From NCBI RefSeq assembly GCF_019977655.1, contig NZ_AP024849.1, forward strand, positions 1,397,001 through 1,461,000: a stretch of DNA of 64,000 nucleotides. The letters are read 5' to 3'. The position numbers and the translations under genes are program-made. Within the stretch, counting starts at the first letter, position 1. Each line of letters starts with the position of its first letter. Below, in pieces: positions 17,477 through 25,759 of this stretch. The notes beneath the pieces were generated by a model, which saw only the letters and a program-made list of their open reading frames with translations, was not told the origin of the DNA and made no database searches. The stretch comes from Clostridium gelidum (GTDB lineage Bacteria > Bacillota > Clostridia > Clostridiales > Clostridiaceae).

Positions 17477-18907
17477 CTATATATTATTTTCAGAGAAAAC
17501 TAAATCAACATCATCTAAAGGAACAACTTTAGTTTTATGTTTAATTTTATAACCGACATATAATCCAATGAATAATGGAATTCCTATATAAGAAGCAATT
17601 AAACCTTGCCAATCAATTCCATCAGGTTTTATGCATGAGTATCCTTGACCTATTATTATTATTAAACACATTAATAATGCTAGTATAGGTCCAAATGGAT
17701 AGAATAGAGCTTTGTATTTTAAATCTTTTAAATTTTTACCTTGATAAATAAATGCTTTTCTAAATCTATAGTGACATAATGCTATACCTACCCAAGCTAT
17801 AAATCCAGCAAGACCAGATGCAGCAATTAGCCAAACGTAAACTGTACTTTCTGCAAACATACCAGTTAAAAAGCAAGCTGAAGCAATTATAGTAGTTGCA
17901 ATTACAGCATTTACAGGTACACCTCTTTTATTAGTTTTAGCAAACATTTGAGGAGCCATACCTTCTTTAGCCATTGAAAATAACATTCTGCTTGATGCAT
18001 ACATACCAGAGTTACCAGCAGATAATACAGAAGTTAATATAATTGCATTCATCAATGATGCAGCACCTGCTATTCCAGCTCTTTCAAATACCATTGTAAA
18101 TGGACTTGTTGAAACGCCGGCTTCTGTAAATGGTATTATAGCACCTAAGACAATTATTGTACCTAAGTAAAATATTATTATTCTCCAAAATATTGATTTT
18201 ATAGCTTTTGGTATAGTTTTTTCGGGATTTTCGCTTTCACCAGCAGCAACTCCTATAAGTTCAGTTCCTTGAAATGAGAAACCGGCAATTAAAAATATAG
18301 CAAATATAGATTTAATACCTCCATGAAATGGTCCATCAGCTATAAAGTAGTTATGAAATCCTACACTGCTCCCACCCATTATACCTAAAATCATTAAAAC
18401 ACCTATTGCTAAAAATACAAGAACTGTAACTACTTTAATTCCAGCAAACCAGTATTCTGTTTCGCCATATGCTTTTGAAGATAAGACATTTAAACCTACT
18501 ATTATTATTAAAAATATTATACTCCAGAAGAATCCATTCACGTTAGGGAACCAATACTTCATAATTAAAGAACCTGCAACCATTTCAGCTGCTATTGTTA
18601 TAGCCCAGTTATACCAATAATTCCAACCAAGAGCAAATCCAAGAGCTGGATCAATAAATTTATTAGCATATGTACTGAAAGAACCAGAGATTGGCATATA
18701 AGTTGCCATTTCCCCCAAACTAGTTATTAAAAAGTACACCATAATACCTACTAATGTATAAGCTACTAATGCACCTCCAGGTCCAGCTTGATTTAGGGTA
18801 TCACCCATTGCAAGAAATATACCTGTACCAATTGAACCACCTAAAGCTATCATGTTTAAGTGTCTTGCTTTTAAACCTCTTTTTAATTCGTTGTTTTGTT
18901 CATCCAT
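17477..18907 (-). CDS. lysP: Lysine-specific amino-acid permease
   Basis: This 476-aa APC-family permease has about twelve membrane helices. The N-terminal motif LKARHLNMIALGGSIGTGIF and later GFSFQGTELIGVAAGESENP are diagnostic of the LysP/AAT group. Substrate assignment as lysine rests mainly on a lysine riboswitch with terminator directly upstream on the same strand. The start at 18907 is chosen because AAGGAG lies just upstream; the track's longer frame would run through it. High lysine would be expected to end transcription before this gene. Confidence 0.92.
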   Translation of the reverse strand: MDEQNNELKRGLKARHLNMIALGGSIGTGIFLAMGDTLNQAGPGGALVAYTLVGIMVYFLITSLGEMATYMPISGSFSTYANKFIDPALGFALGWNYWYNWAITIAAEMVAGSLIMKYWFPNVNGFFWSIIFLIIIVGLNVLSSKAYGETEYWFAGIKVVTVLVFLAIGVLMILGIMGGSSVGFHNYFIADGPFHGGIKSIFAIFLIAGFSFQGTELIGVAAGESENPEKTIPKAIKSIFWRIIIFYLGTIIVLGAIIPFTEAGVSTSPFTMVFERAGIAGAASLMNAIILTSVLSAGNSGMYASSRMLFSMAKEGMAPQMFAKTNKRGVPVNAVIATTIIASACFLTGMFAESTVYVWLIAASGLAGFIAWVGIALCHYRFRKAFIYQGKNLKDLKYKALFYPFGPILALLMCLIIIIGQGYSCIKPDGIDWQGLIASYIGIPLFIGLYVGYKIKHKTKVVPLDDVDLVFSENNI

Positions 18908-18979
18908 TGCGTTTACTCTCCTTATGATATTAGAATACATAAGCAAGCAACTAAGATAATGAATAAAGATTTACACAAT

Positions 18980-19012
18980 AAAAAAATGCCATGAAAGCAT
19001 ATTCATGACATA
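18980..19012 (-). terminator. Riboswitch-linked intrinsic terminator
   Basis: On the minus strand ATGTCATGAA / TTTCATGGCAT pairs across a short loop and is followed by TTTTTTT. It lies between the lysine aptamer and lysP, as expected for the expression platform. Confidence 0.8.
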
Positions 19013-19059
19013 AATACGAAGTTGCATATTGAAATAATATAAAAAATCGCATATATTTC

Positions 19060-19240
19060 CATTGAAAATAGCTCTCCACAAATTGAATTGTGACAGTTAT
19101 ATGCATATTTTACATAAAACCAGTAAATAATATTAAAGCAATTTATTATTTACTTCGGCGAAAGTTCCTTTCATATTAATTGGTTATGCTTAAATCCATA
19201 ATATTACTCTTAAATTTCGCGCCTCTATCTTAGTTATCTA
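19060..19240 (-). promoter_or_regulatory. Lysine riboswitch (L box)
   Basis: Read on the minus strand, the conserved L-box blocks occur in order: GATAGAGGCGCG (19218-19229), AAGAGTAAT, CTTTCGCCGAAGTAAATAAT with its pairing strand ATTATTTACTGG, and ACTGTCAC (around 19090), then GGAGAGCT. These match the aptamer core of B. subtilis lysC closely. A U-tailed terminator follows, then lysP. It is a cis-acting sensor that reduces lysine uptake when lysine is abundant. Confidence 0.93.
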
Positions 19241-19258
19241 CCTATTAAATTATATCTA

Positions 19259-19287
19259 ATTATCTAATAAAATTAAAAATAAGTCAA
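19259..19287 (-). promoter_or_regulatory. Promoter of the lysine riboswitch-lysP unit
   Basis: On the minus strand TTGACT (19287-19282) and GATAAT (19264-19259) are 17 nt apart. Transcription would begin just before the first conserved aptamer block. Confidence 0.65.
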
Positions 19288-19426
19288 TATTTTTAATATT
19301 TTATATTAAAAATTAAAATTTGATATATTTATACTCTTAATATAGGTGCTGTTTTGTTGGGGAATTATCAATAATTTAAAAAAAGAAATGATAAAACGTT
19401 TATAAAACAAATGAAAAGTTTTGTAA

Positions 19427-19455
19427 TTGACAATAATATATGCTGAGGGTATAAT
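19427..19455 (+). promoter_or_regulatory. Consensus sigma-A promoter of amino-acid ABC transporter
   Basis: A perfect TTGACA (19427-19432) and a perfect TATAAT (19450-19455) are separated by 17 nt. The leader is about 90 nt and contains a U-tailed hairpin. Confidence 0.8.
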
Positions 19456-19486
19456 TCAGTATATAAATAATTGTTATTGACAATGG

Positions 19487-19521
19487 CGTCAACTTTAGTA
19501 AGGAAAGTTGGCTTATTTTTT
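19487..19521 (+). terminator. Leader hairpin with U-tract (possible attenuator)
   Basis: The stem GTCAACTTT / AAAGTTGGC has a 7-nt loop and is followed by TTATTTTTTT. It lies between the promoter and the substrate-binding-protein gene, so read-through must be controlled or partial. I see no known riboswitch or T-box in the short leader. Confidence 0.6.
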
Positions 19522-19551
19522 TAGCAATAAGAATTTAAGGGGGACTAAGTT

Positions 19552-20385
19552 ATGAAAAGATTAAAAAACATAATTGCAGTGGCTTTATGTGTTGCAACTA
19601 TTGGTGTATTAAGTGGTTGTGGTTCAAAAAGCGGAGGGGATGATAAAGTGTTACGCGTAGGCACAGAAGGGGCATCTGCACCATTTAATTGGACGCAAAC
19701 TGATAATTCAAACAATGCAATTCAGATTAATGGTGGCAATGAATATGCAAACGGGTATGATTTAATGATTGCTCAAAAGGTTGCAGATAAAATTGGATAT
19801 AAACTAGAAGTACATAAAATGGACTTTGATGGATTAATTCCAGGTGTAACTTCTGGAAAAATTGATGTTGCAATTGCACAAATGAGTATTACAAAAGAGC
19901 GTATGCAAAGTGTAGATTTTTCAGATCCATATTACAAAGCTAGTATAGTAGCACTTACTAAGAAGGGGACTCCTTATGAGAATGCTAAAAGTGTTGCTGA
20001 TTTAAAGGGCGCTATTTGCTCGTCTCAGTTAAGTACAGTTTGGTATGATATGTTAAAGCAAATTCCAGATGCTAATATTAAACCAGCTATGGATACTGTA
20101 CCTTCTTTAATAGTTGCACTTTCATCTGGTAAAGTAAATGTTGTTACAATGGATAAACCAACAGCTATGGCAGCAGTTCATTCAAATCCAGATTTAGTTA
20201 TGATAAATCCTGAAGGAGATAAGGGATTTAAGGCTTCTGATGAAGATGTAAATATTGGTATTGCTCTTAAAAAAGGAAATAAAGAATTAACTGATAAGAT
20301 TAATAAAGCAATTTCAGAAATTTCAGAAGAAGATCGTAATAAGATGATGGAAGAGGCTATTAAAGTGCAACCATTATCAAAATAG
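19552..20385 (+). CDS. Polar amino-acid ABC transporter, substrate-binding lipoprotein
   Basis: This 277-aa extracytoplasmic lipoprotein of the SBP_bac_3 family has a lipobox LSGC with lipidated C23 after a hydrophobic signal. It then has the bilobal binding domain (VLRVGTEGASAPFNW, GYDLMIAQKVADKIG, DGLIPGVTSGKIDVAIAQMS, VDFSDPYY). It captures an amino acid, possibly a glutamine/arginine/cystine-type ligand, and delivers it to the permease downstream. The exact ligand cannot be read. The start has a GGGGGA site. A strong hairpin after the stop may lower expression of the following genes. Confidence 0.93.
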   Translation: MKRLKNIIAVALCVATIGVLSGCGSKSGGDDKVLRVGTEGASAPFNWTQTDNSNNAIQINGGNEYANGYDLMIAQKVADKIGYKLEVHKMDFDGLIPGVTSGKIDVAIAQMSITKERMQSVDFSDPYYKASIVALTKKGTPYENAKSVADLKGAICSSQLSTVWYDMLKQIPDANIKPAMDTVPSLIVALSSGKVNVVTMDKPTAMAAVHSNPDLVMINPEGDKGFKASDEDVNIGIALKKGNKELTDKINKAISEISEEDRNKMMEEAIKVQPLSK

Positions 20386-20386
20386 T

Positions 20387-20422
20387 AATAAGGAGGTTTG
20401 TATTATAAACCTCCTTATTTTA
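20387..20422 (+). terminator. Intercistronic terminator/stabilising hairpin
   Basis: The stem AATAAGGAGGTTT / AAACCTCCTTATT has a short loop, immediately after the binding-protein stop. The binding protein is usually needed in excess over the permease, so partial termination here would make sense. Confidence 0.75.
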
Positions 20423-20501
20423 AGGCACAATAAAAAAGTCAGTATACTAGTATATTGTCTTTGCAGTGATTAAAATATATTTTTTGTGAGGTGGAAAAGA
20501 T

Positions 20502-21278
20502 ATGACATCAAATGCGCCAGTTGGATTTTTTCAATGGGTATGGTTTATTTTACAACATTATGGAAATCTATTTATACAAGGAGCATTTTATACACTTTTA
20601 ATTGCAATAGTTGGTACAATAGTTGGATGTATTATAGGATTTTTAGTAGGTATAGTAAAAACTATAGAAATAGATTCAGAAGCAAATATAATCCATAAAG
20701 TTCTATTAAAATGCTCAAAAATGATTTTATCTGCTTATGTTGAATTTTTTAGGGGAACCCCTATGATTGTGCAAGCTATGGTTATATTCTATGGTGCTAT
20801 GGAAGCATTTGCAATTGATTTATCTCCATTAGCAGCAGGATTAATAGTTGTTTCAATTAATACAGGTGCTTATATGGCAGAAACTGTACGTGGAGGGATT
20901 TTATCTGTTGATTCAGGGCAAACAGAAGGAGCAAAGGCAATTGGAATGACACATTTTCAAACAATGATATATATAGTGCTTCCGCAAACATTACGAAACA
21001 TAATGCCTCAGATAGGTAATAATCTAATTATCAATATTAAGGATACATCTGTATTAAATGTAATATCTGTAACAGAATTATTCTTTGTAGGTAAATCAGC
21101 ATCTGGAGCTTATTATAAATATTTTGAAGTGTTTTTTATTATCTGTATGATTTATTTTGTTATAAATCTTATAATTTCTAGATTATTACGTTTTATAGAA
21201 AATAAAATGGATGGGCCTGACAGTTATAAATTGGAGAATAATGACTATATGTCAGGAGATATAACTGAAAACAGATAA
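20502..21278 (+). CDS. Polar amino-acid ABC transporter, permease
   Basis: This 258-aa inner-membrane permease of the HisM/GlnP family has an N-terminal hydrophobic helix (GAFYTLLIAIVGTIVGCIIG), further helices, and the EAA-type coupling loop ETVRGGILSVDSGQTEGAKAIGM. It follows the binding-protein gene and precedes the ATPase gene, completing a three-gene importer that probably uses a permease homodimer. The start at 20502 has GAGGTGG upstream; an overlapping frame from 20486 is a shadow. Confidence 0.93.
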   Translation: MTSNAPVGFFQWVWFILQHYGNLFIQGAFYTLLIAIVGTIVGCIIGFLVGIVKTIEIDSEANIIHKVLLKCSKMILSAYVEFFRGTPMIVQAMVIFYGAMEAFAIDLSPLAAGLIVVSINTGAYMAETVRGGILSVDSGQTEGAKAIGMTHFQTMIYIVLPQTLRNIMPQIGNNLIINIKDTSVLNVISVTELFFVGKSASGAYYKYFEVFFIICMIYFVINLIISRLLRFIENKMDGPDSYKLENNDYMSGDITENR

Positions 21279-21284
21279 GCATAT

Positions 21285-21333
21285 TAAAAAAATAACAAGT
21301 CAAAATGCTAGTTATTTTCTTTCATATGCCTAA
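21285..21333. repeat. Short hairpin of the GCACATGAAA family
   Basis: AATAACAAG / CTAGTTATT forms a near-perfect hairpin followed by TTTCTTTCATATGCC. Read in reverse it resembles the ends of the hairpins at 10117 and 15030. It sits between the permease and ATPase genes. Confidence 0.5.
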
Positions 21334-21361
21334 ATTATAAAAGTGAAGGTGTGAAAATAAA

Positions 21362-22126
21362 ATGGAAGCTGCTGCAAAAATGAATATTGATGGTTCTATA
21401 TTGGAAATTTGCCATTTAGGAAAGACTTTTGGGAATAACCAAGTATTAAAAGATATTGATTTTAATATAAAGCAAGGAGATGTAGTTTGTATTATTGGTG
21501 CATCAGGATCGGGAAAATCAACTCTTCTTAGATGTATAAATATGTTAGAAACTCCTACTTCAGGCGAGGTACTACACAATAAAGAGAATATACTAAATAA
21601 ACGCAAAGAAATAACAAGCTACAGGGCAAAAGTTGGCATGGTATTTCAACAATTTAATCTGTTTAATAATATGACAGTGATTGAAAATTGTATGATTGGA
21701 GTTATTAAAGTTCTAAAAAAAGATAAAGAATATGCTAAAGATATTTCTATGAGATATTTAAAAAAAGTAGGGATGGCACCTTACATTAATGCTAAGCCAC
21801 ATCAACTTTCAGGAGGACAAAAACAACGTGTTGCTATTGCTCGTGCACTTGCAATGGAACCAGAAGTGCTTTTATTTGATGAACCAACTAGTGCTTTAGA
21901 TCCTGAAATGGTAGGAGAAGTTTTAGAGGTTATGCGTGCACTTGCTAAAGAAGGTATGACTATGATTATAGTTACTCATGAAATGGCTTTTGCAAGAGAT
22001 GTATCTACTAGAACTGTATTCATGGAAAATGGGGTTATTGTAGAAGATGATATTCCAGATGTTATCTTCAATAATCCTAAAAATAAGCGTACACGCGAAT
22101 TTTTAGCTAGATTTATGGAACATTAA
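21362..22126 (+). CDS. Polar amino-acid ABC transporter, ATPase
   Basis: This 254-aa cytoplasmic ATPase of the GlnQ/HisP family powers the importer. Walker A is GASGSGKST, the Q-loop segment is MVFQQFNLFNNM, the signature is LSGGQKQR, Walker B is VLLFDEPTSALDP and the switch histidine is in VTHEMAFARD. It is preceded by the permease and a short hairpin and ended by a strong terminator. Start choice is slightly uncertain: a second ATG lies 21 nt inside (21383), but GGTGTG upstream of 21362 fits the first. Confidence 0.95.
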   Translation: MEAAAKMNIDGSILEICHLGKTFGNNQVLKDIDFNIKQGDVVCIIGASGSGKSTLLRCINMLETPTSGEVLHNKENILNKRKEITSYRAKVGMVFQQFNLFNNMTVIENCMIGVIKVLKKDKEYAKDISMRYLKKVGMAPYINAKPHQLSGGQKQRVAIARALAMEPEVLLFDEPTSALDPEMVGEVLEVMRALAKEGMTMIIVTHEMAFARDVSTRTVFMENGVIVEDDIPDVIFNNPKNKRTREFLARFMEH

Positions 22127-22137
22127 AATAAAATGAT

Positions 22138-22177
22138 AAAGGAAGAGGCAATAAGTATACTTATTGCCTCTTCCTTT
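22138..22177. terminator. Strong bidirectional terminator
   Basis: A 19-bp perfect stem (AAAGGAAGAGGCAATAAGT and its complement) has almost no loop and flanking A/T runs. It separates the ABC importer (+) from the GntR/ABC operon (-). Confidence 0.9.
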
Positions 22178-22186
22178 AATGTTTTA

Positions 22187-22990
22187 TTATTCTAAATTTA
22201 ATTTATTTTTTAATATATAATTAGTTATTATAAAGTAAGCTATGAAGAATACTAAATCAAATAATATAGCAAATAATAGAAACATGTGAATATTGTAAAA
22301 TGATTCAATATTATCAAACACAATATTGAAATTTGAAAATGAAAAAGCCATTCCTACAGCAGATGAAATTGCAGCTGTAATCAAGTTTAAGACTATAAAT
22401 GCACCAAATGCTGAAAGTATTCTGTGTTTACTAAATAAATGTCCAATTGATATAGATGCATATATCATTGTAAGAGATCTTACTAATCCTATTAAAATGG
22501 CAATAATTATTTCTATAATTACTACATAAAGTTGAAATCCAAATTGGGCACATCCCTCTGAAAGCACTCTAAATAATTCACGAAAAAAGTAATTAAAAGC
22601 ACCAGGATTAAATGCCATAATAATTATTGAAAGTATTGCTACAAATCCACTTACAATGTTCCAAAAAGTTGCAATTGAAAGTTTACTTGTAATATTAGTG
22701 ATGGTAGATACAGGAAGAGTATTCATTAAATATCCTTCATCTCCAAGTAAATTTTTATAAAATCTTTGTATTATTACAAAAAATGTAACTATAAAAACAG
22801 CAGCCATAGTACATCCATACGCAAAAATGCTGAGTATAAAAGGAATTGAACCAAAGCCTTCAAGCTTATCAGCAAGACCAGCTCCAATAAAAATTTTATT
22901 AATAATAGCAAAAGCGAGTAGTGCTATATAAAGTGGAATAAGGGTTCTAGCAGTTGATTTAAGTTCATATTTCATTAATTTTCCTAACAT
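22187..22990 (-). CDS. ABC transporter permease, YtrC/D-like
   Basis: This 267-aa protein has about six membrane helices and begins with MLGKLMKYELKSTARTLIP, typical of ABC-2-type permeases paired with GntR-controlled ATPases. It is translationally coupled: its ATG overlaps the last bases of the ATPase gene, with GGGAGGT upstream. Together they form an exporter or envelope-stress transporter. The substrate is unknown; related operons respond to cell-wall antibiotics. Confidence 0.85.
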   Translation of the reverse strand: MLGKLMKYELKSTARTLIPLYIALLAFAIINKIFIGAGLADKLEGFGSIPFILSIFAYGCTMAAVFIVTFFVIIQRFYKNLLGDEGYLMNTLPVSTITNITSKLSIATFWNIVSGFVAILSIIIMAFNPGAFNYFFRELFRVLSEGCAQFGFQLYVVIIEIIIAILIGLVRSLTMIYASISIGHLFSKHRILSAFGAFIVLNLITAAISSAVGMAFSFSNFNIVFDNIESFYNIHMFLLFAILFDLVFFIAYFIITNYILKNKLNLE

Positions 22991-23763
22991 TTAAATACCT
23001 CCCTAAATAGAGTATCAACACTCTTTCCTTCAGTTTCTCTAATTTCATCTACACTTTTAGTTAAGAATATTTTTCCGGATGAAATAAATACTACATCATC
23101 TAATACTCTTTCAATATCGGAGATAAGGTGAGTGGATATAATAATAGTTGCATTTTCATTATAGTTAGTGATGATTGTATTTAAAATGTAATCTCTAGCT
23201 GCAGGATCAACACCAGCTATTGGTTCATCTAATAAATAAAGATCAGCTTCTCTGCTCATAACTAAAATAAGTTGAACTTTTTCCTTTGTCCCTTTAGACA
23301 TAGTTCTTAATTTATCATTAGGATTTATATTTAATTTTTGAAGCATTTCATAGGCTTTTTCAGGATTAAAATTATCATAAAAATCTCTAAAGAAATTAAT
23401 AATATCAGAAACTTTCATCCAATCATTTAAATATGTTCTCTCAGGTAAATAGGAAACAATTTTTTTTGTTTCAATTCCAGGATTAAGACCATTTATTAAT
23501 ATTTCTCCACTTGATGGAGTTAAAAGACCATTCGCAAGTTTTATAAGGGTACTTTTACCACTACCATTAGGTCCTAAAAGTCCAACAATTCTACCACGAT
23601 TAATTGTTAAGTCGATACCTTTTAAAGCTTCAGAATTACCATAGGTTTTAACTAAGTTCTTACATTCTAAAATAGGGATGTTATCCACATTACTATTTGT
23701 AAAATTAGATGTTGAATCATTTTGAGCAGAATCATAAAGCAATTTATTTTCATCATTTTTCAT
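22984..23763 (-). CDS. ABC transporter ATPase, YtrB-like
   Basis: This 259-aa ATPase has Walker A GPNGSGKST, Walker B LYLLDEPIAGVDP, the switch motif STHLISDIE and a divergent signature, MSKGTKEKVQ, in place of LSGGQ. This form is common in the GntR-associated exporter class. An extra N-terminal polar stretch (about 1-28) precedes the core. It overlaps the regulator gene by one base and the permease gene by several, so the three are one operon. Confidence 0.9.
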   Translation of the reverse strand: MKNDENKLLYDSAQNDSTSNFTNSNVDNIPILECKNLVKTYGNSEALKGIDLTINRGRIVGLLGPNGSGKSTLIKLANGLLTPSSGEILINGLNPGIETKKIVSYLPERTYLNDWMKVSDIINFFRDFYDNFNPEKAYEMLQKLNINPNDKLRTMSKGTKEKVQLILVMSREADLYLLDEPIAGVDPAARDYILNTIITNYNENATIIISTHLISDIERVLDDVVFISSGKIFLTKSVDEIRETEGKSVDTLFREVFKC

Positions 23764-24131
23764 TATTTCATCTCCTTTGATATATTTTCTACCAGTTGAA
23801 TTGTTTCTTGTTTTGTATATCCGATTTTCTCCATGTTATAAAGAAATTTTTCAATCTGCTCTTTTGCAAGTCCATTTCTAATATCTTTAATCATATTACT
23901 ATCCTCCGTAATAAATCTGCCACTTGTTCTTTGGCTAAATACTAAACCTGTTCGTTCTAATTCGGTCAATGCTTTTTGCATTGTGTTTGGATTAACTGAT
24001 GCGTCACTTGCCATATCTCTAACAGATGGTAATTTTTCACCAACTTTATATACGCCTGAAATTATCCTAAGTTGTATTTGTTCCATTATTTGCAGATAGA
24101 TTGGTCTATCGTCATTAAAATTCCATGACAT
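23763..24131 (-). CDS. GntR-family regulator, YtrA subfamily
   Basis: This 122-aa protein is short for GntR, as is typical of the YtrA subfamily. It has an N-terminal winged helix (PIYLQIMEQIQLRIISG, GEKLPSVRDMASDASVNPNT, ELERTGLVFSQRTSGRFI) and only a small C-terminal dimer helix. It is the first gene of the ABC operon and probably represses it through the long dyad just upstream. AAGGAGTGAG provides the ribosome-binding site. Confidence 0.92.
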   Translation of the reverse strand: MSWNFNDDRPIYLQIMEQIQLRIISGVYKVGEKLPSVRDMASDASVNPNTMQKALTELERTGLVFSQRTSGRFITEDSNMIKDIRNGLAKEQIEKFLYNMEKIGYTKQETIQLVENISKEMK

Positions 24132-24158
24132 AGTCTCACTCCTTCATAAATTATACTT

Positions 24159-24196
24159 TTGTATTGTTGTACTAAGGTGATAATACAATAATACAA
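24159..24196. promoter_or_regulatory. Operator-like dyad upstream of the YtrA-type operon
   Basis: TTGTATTGTTGTACTA (24159-24174) and TAATACAATAATACAA (24181-24196) form an inverted repeat with three mismatches around a 6-nt spacer. It sits just upstream of a minus-strand TATAAT (24155-24150), the usual place for a YtrA-type repressor. Confidence 0.6.
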
Positions 24197-24463
24197 TTAT
24201 AGTTATTATTTGTCAATAAGAAATTTCAACTTGTTATTATAAATCTCGTAGGACATTAAAATGCATTAAAGAACAATTTAATACAAAATAATTCAAGAAA
24301 ATAAAACTATAATCGATAATTAATAGAATGAGTTTAAATACATATGATAAAAACTATAAAAAATATGTTTATTTGACAAAAAAGTACAAATAGTATAAAA
24401 TTAGTATAAATAACAATATTATTTTCAATTATGAAATAAAATAAAAAATAAGGGGAGATTTTT

Positions 24464-25510
24464 ATGATAAAAATGTTAGAAAATAATGAACTAGATATGA
24501 ATGCTTTGGAGATAAAAGACATAATTGATATCAAGTTATTACAAAAATTTCAGGATGATTTTGCACTTGCAATGAATTGTGCAAGTGTAACTGTGGATAA
24601 GGATGGGAATCCAGTAACCAATCCTAGTAGTTATACAAGGTTTTGTGACGGGTTTATTCATTCAACTAAAAAGGGTGATGATAGGTGTGCCGCTTCTCAT
24701 AAAAGGATGGGAGAAGAAGCAGCAAGAACGGGTAAACCTTTTGTAGGACCATGTCATGCAGGACTTATAGATTTTGCAGCACCTATTATAGTGGAAGGCA
24801 AATTAATTGGGACAGTGTTAGGTGGACAAGTGCTATCAGATTCGCCTAAAGAACAAAGTTATATACAAATCGCAAAAGAAATAGATGTAAATGGAGATTT
24901 ACTTGTAGAAGCAGTGCATGAAGTTAATATAGTAGATTTTAAAAATATAGAAAAAGCAGCAAGCGTATTATTTATTGTTGTAAATACTCTTGCTAAAAAT
25001 GGATTTAATCAAATTGAATTAGATATGGTTTCAAAAAGATTATCAAATAATTTTATGCAAGTATCTGCTACAATAGAAGAACTATCAGCTTCAGCAAATA
25101 ATATTTCGTCTCAACAAGAAGAATTAAATGGTGAAATAACTCAAGTAGGAGTGATTACAGAACATATTAATAGCATACTTGATGCTATTAAAGGCATAGC
25201 ATCTCAAACTAAAATGTTAGGACTTAATGCATCTATTGAAGCTGCACGTGCAGGAGAATTAGGAAGAGGATTTTCAGTTGTTGCAAAAGAAATACAAAAT
25301 TTAGCCGAAAATTCTAAGCAAACAGCCATAAGTATTTCAGAGTTAACAACTAAAATACAAGAATCAGTTAATGGAACTATAAAAAACTCTAAAATAACCC
25401 TTGAAACAACTAAAGAGCAATCATCAGCTATGGAAGCAGTTGGTGAAAATATTCAAGATTCTGTATATATTGTGGAACAATTAAGTAACATGATGGAAAA
25501 ATTAAAATAA
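24464..25510 (+). CDS. Soluble PocR-domain chemoreceptor-like signalling protein
   Basis: This 348-aa protein has no membrane helix. Residues about 25-185 form a PocR-type ligand-binding domain with the conserved cysteine-rich pattern CDGFIHSTKKGDDRC and FVGPCHAGLIDFAAPII. It is followed by a shortened chemoreceptor signalling coiled coil with the hairpin tip LGLNASIEAARAGELGRGFSV. Such proteins probably signal to the Che pathway from the cytoplasm. PocR domains bind small metabolites; the ligand here is unknown. GGGGAG precedes the ATG. Confidence 0.88.
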   Translation: MIKMLENNELDMNALEIKDIIDIKLLQKFQDDFALAMNCASVTVDKDGNPVTNPSSYTRFCDGFIHSTKKGDDRCAASHKRMGEEAARTGKPFVGPCHAGLIDFAAPIIVEGKLIGTVLGGQVLSDSPKEQSYIQIAKEIDVNGDLLVEAVHEVNIVDFKNIEKAASVLFIVVNTLAKNGFNQIELDMVSKRLSNNFMQVSATIEELSASANNISSQQEELNGEITQVGVITEHINSILDAIKGIASQTKMLGLNASIEAARAGELGRGFSVVAKEIQNLAENSKQTAISISELTTKIQESVNGTIKNSKITLETTKEQSSAMEAVGENIQDSVYIVEQLSNMMEKLK

Positions 25511-25556
25511 AGCACATGAAAGAAAAAAGACAAGCATACAGGTTTGCTATTTTTGA
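25511..25556 (+). repeat. GCACATGAAA-type short element
   Basis: AGCACATGAAAGAAAAAAGA begins right at the stop of the PocR gene. It resembles the opening of the elements at 10117 and 15030, though its internal hairpin is weak. Confidence 0.4.
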
Positions 25557-25585
25557 ATACTAAATATTATAAACTAAAATATTTT

Positions 25586-25620
25586 AGAGCTATCTTAAAT
25601 TGATTTAAGATAGCTCTTAT
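25586..25620. terminator. Rho-independent terminator
   Basis: The perfect stem GAGCTATCTTAAAT / ATTTAAGATAGCTC has a 2-nt loop and is followed by TTAT. Confidence 0.8.
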
Positions 25621-25678
25621 AATTTCGATTGAAATAAGGATCTGTTAAAAATGATAAAATTAATATTTGCACTATATG

Positions 25679-25707
25679 TTGAACATTAAAATTTGTGGTG
25701 ATATAAT
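25679..25707 (+). promoter_or_regulatory. Promoter of nadABC
   Basis: TTGAAC (25679-25684) and TATAAT (25702-25707) are 17 nt apart, 52 nt before the nadA start. Confidence 0.7.
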
Positions 25708-25717
25708 ATGGCTATTG

Positions 25718-25729
25718 GTGTATATACAC
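25718..25729. promoter_or_regulatory. Palindromic operator candidate for nadABC
   Basis: GTGTATATACAC is a perfect 12-bp palindrome placed just after the -10 box, over the start of transcription. By position it could bind the niacin-responsive repressor NiaR. The protein assignment is a guess, since I cannot compare with known clostridial sites. Confidence 0.45.
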
Positions 25730-25759
25730 TTGTAAAATTATATGCGAAGAGGTGTAAAT

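Noticed and set aside
20486..20698. 70-codon frame overlapping the amino-acid permease start
   Set aside because: It lies in another frame of a clear permease gene and has an aromatic-rich, improbable composition.
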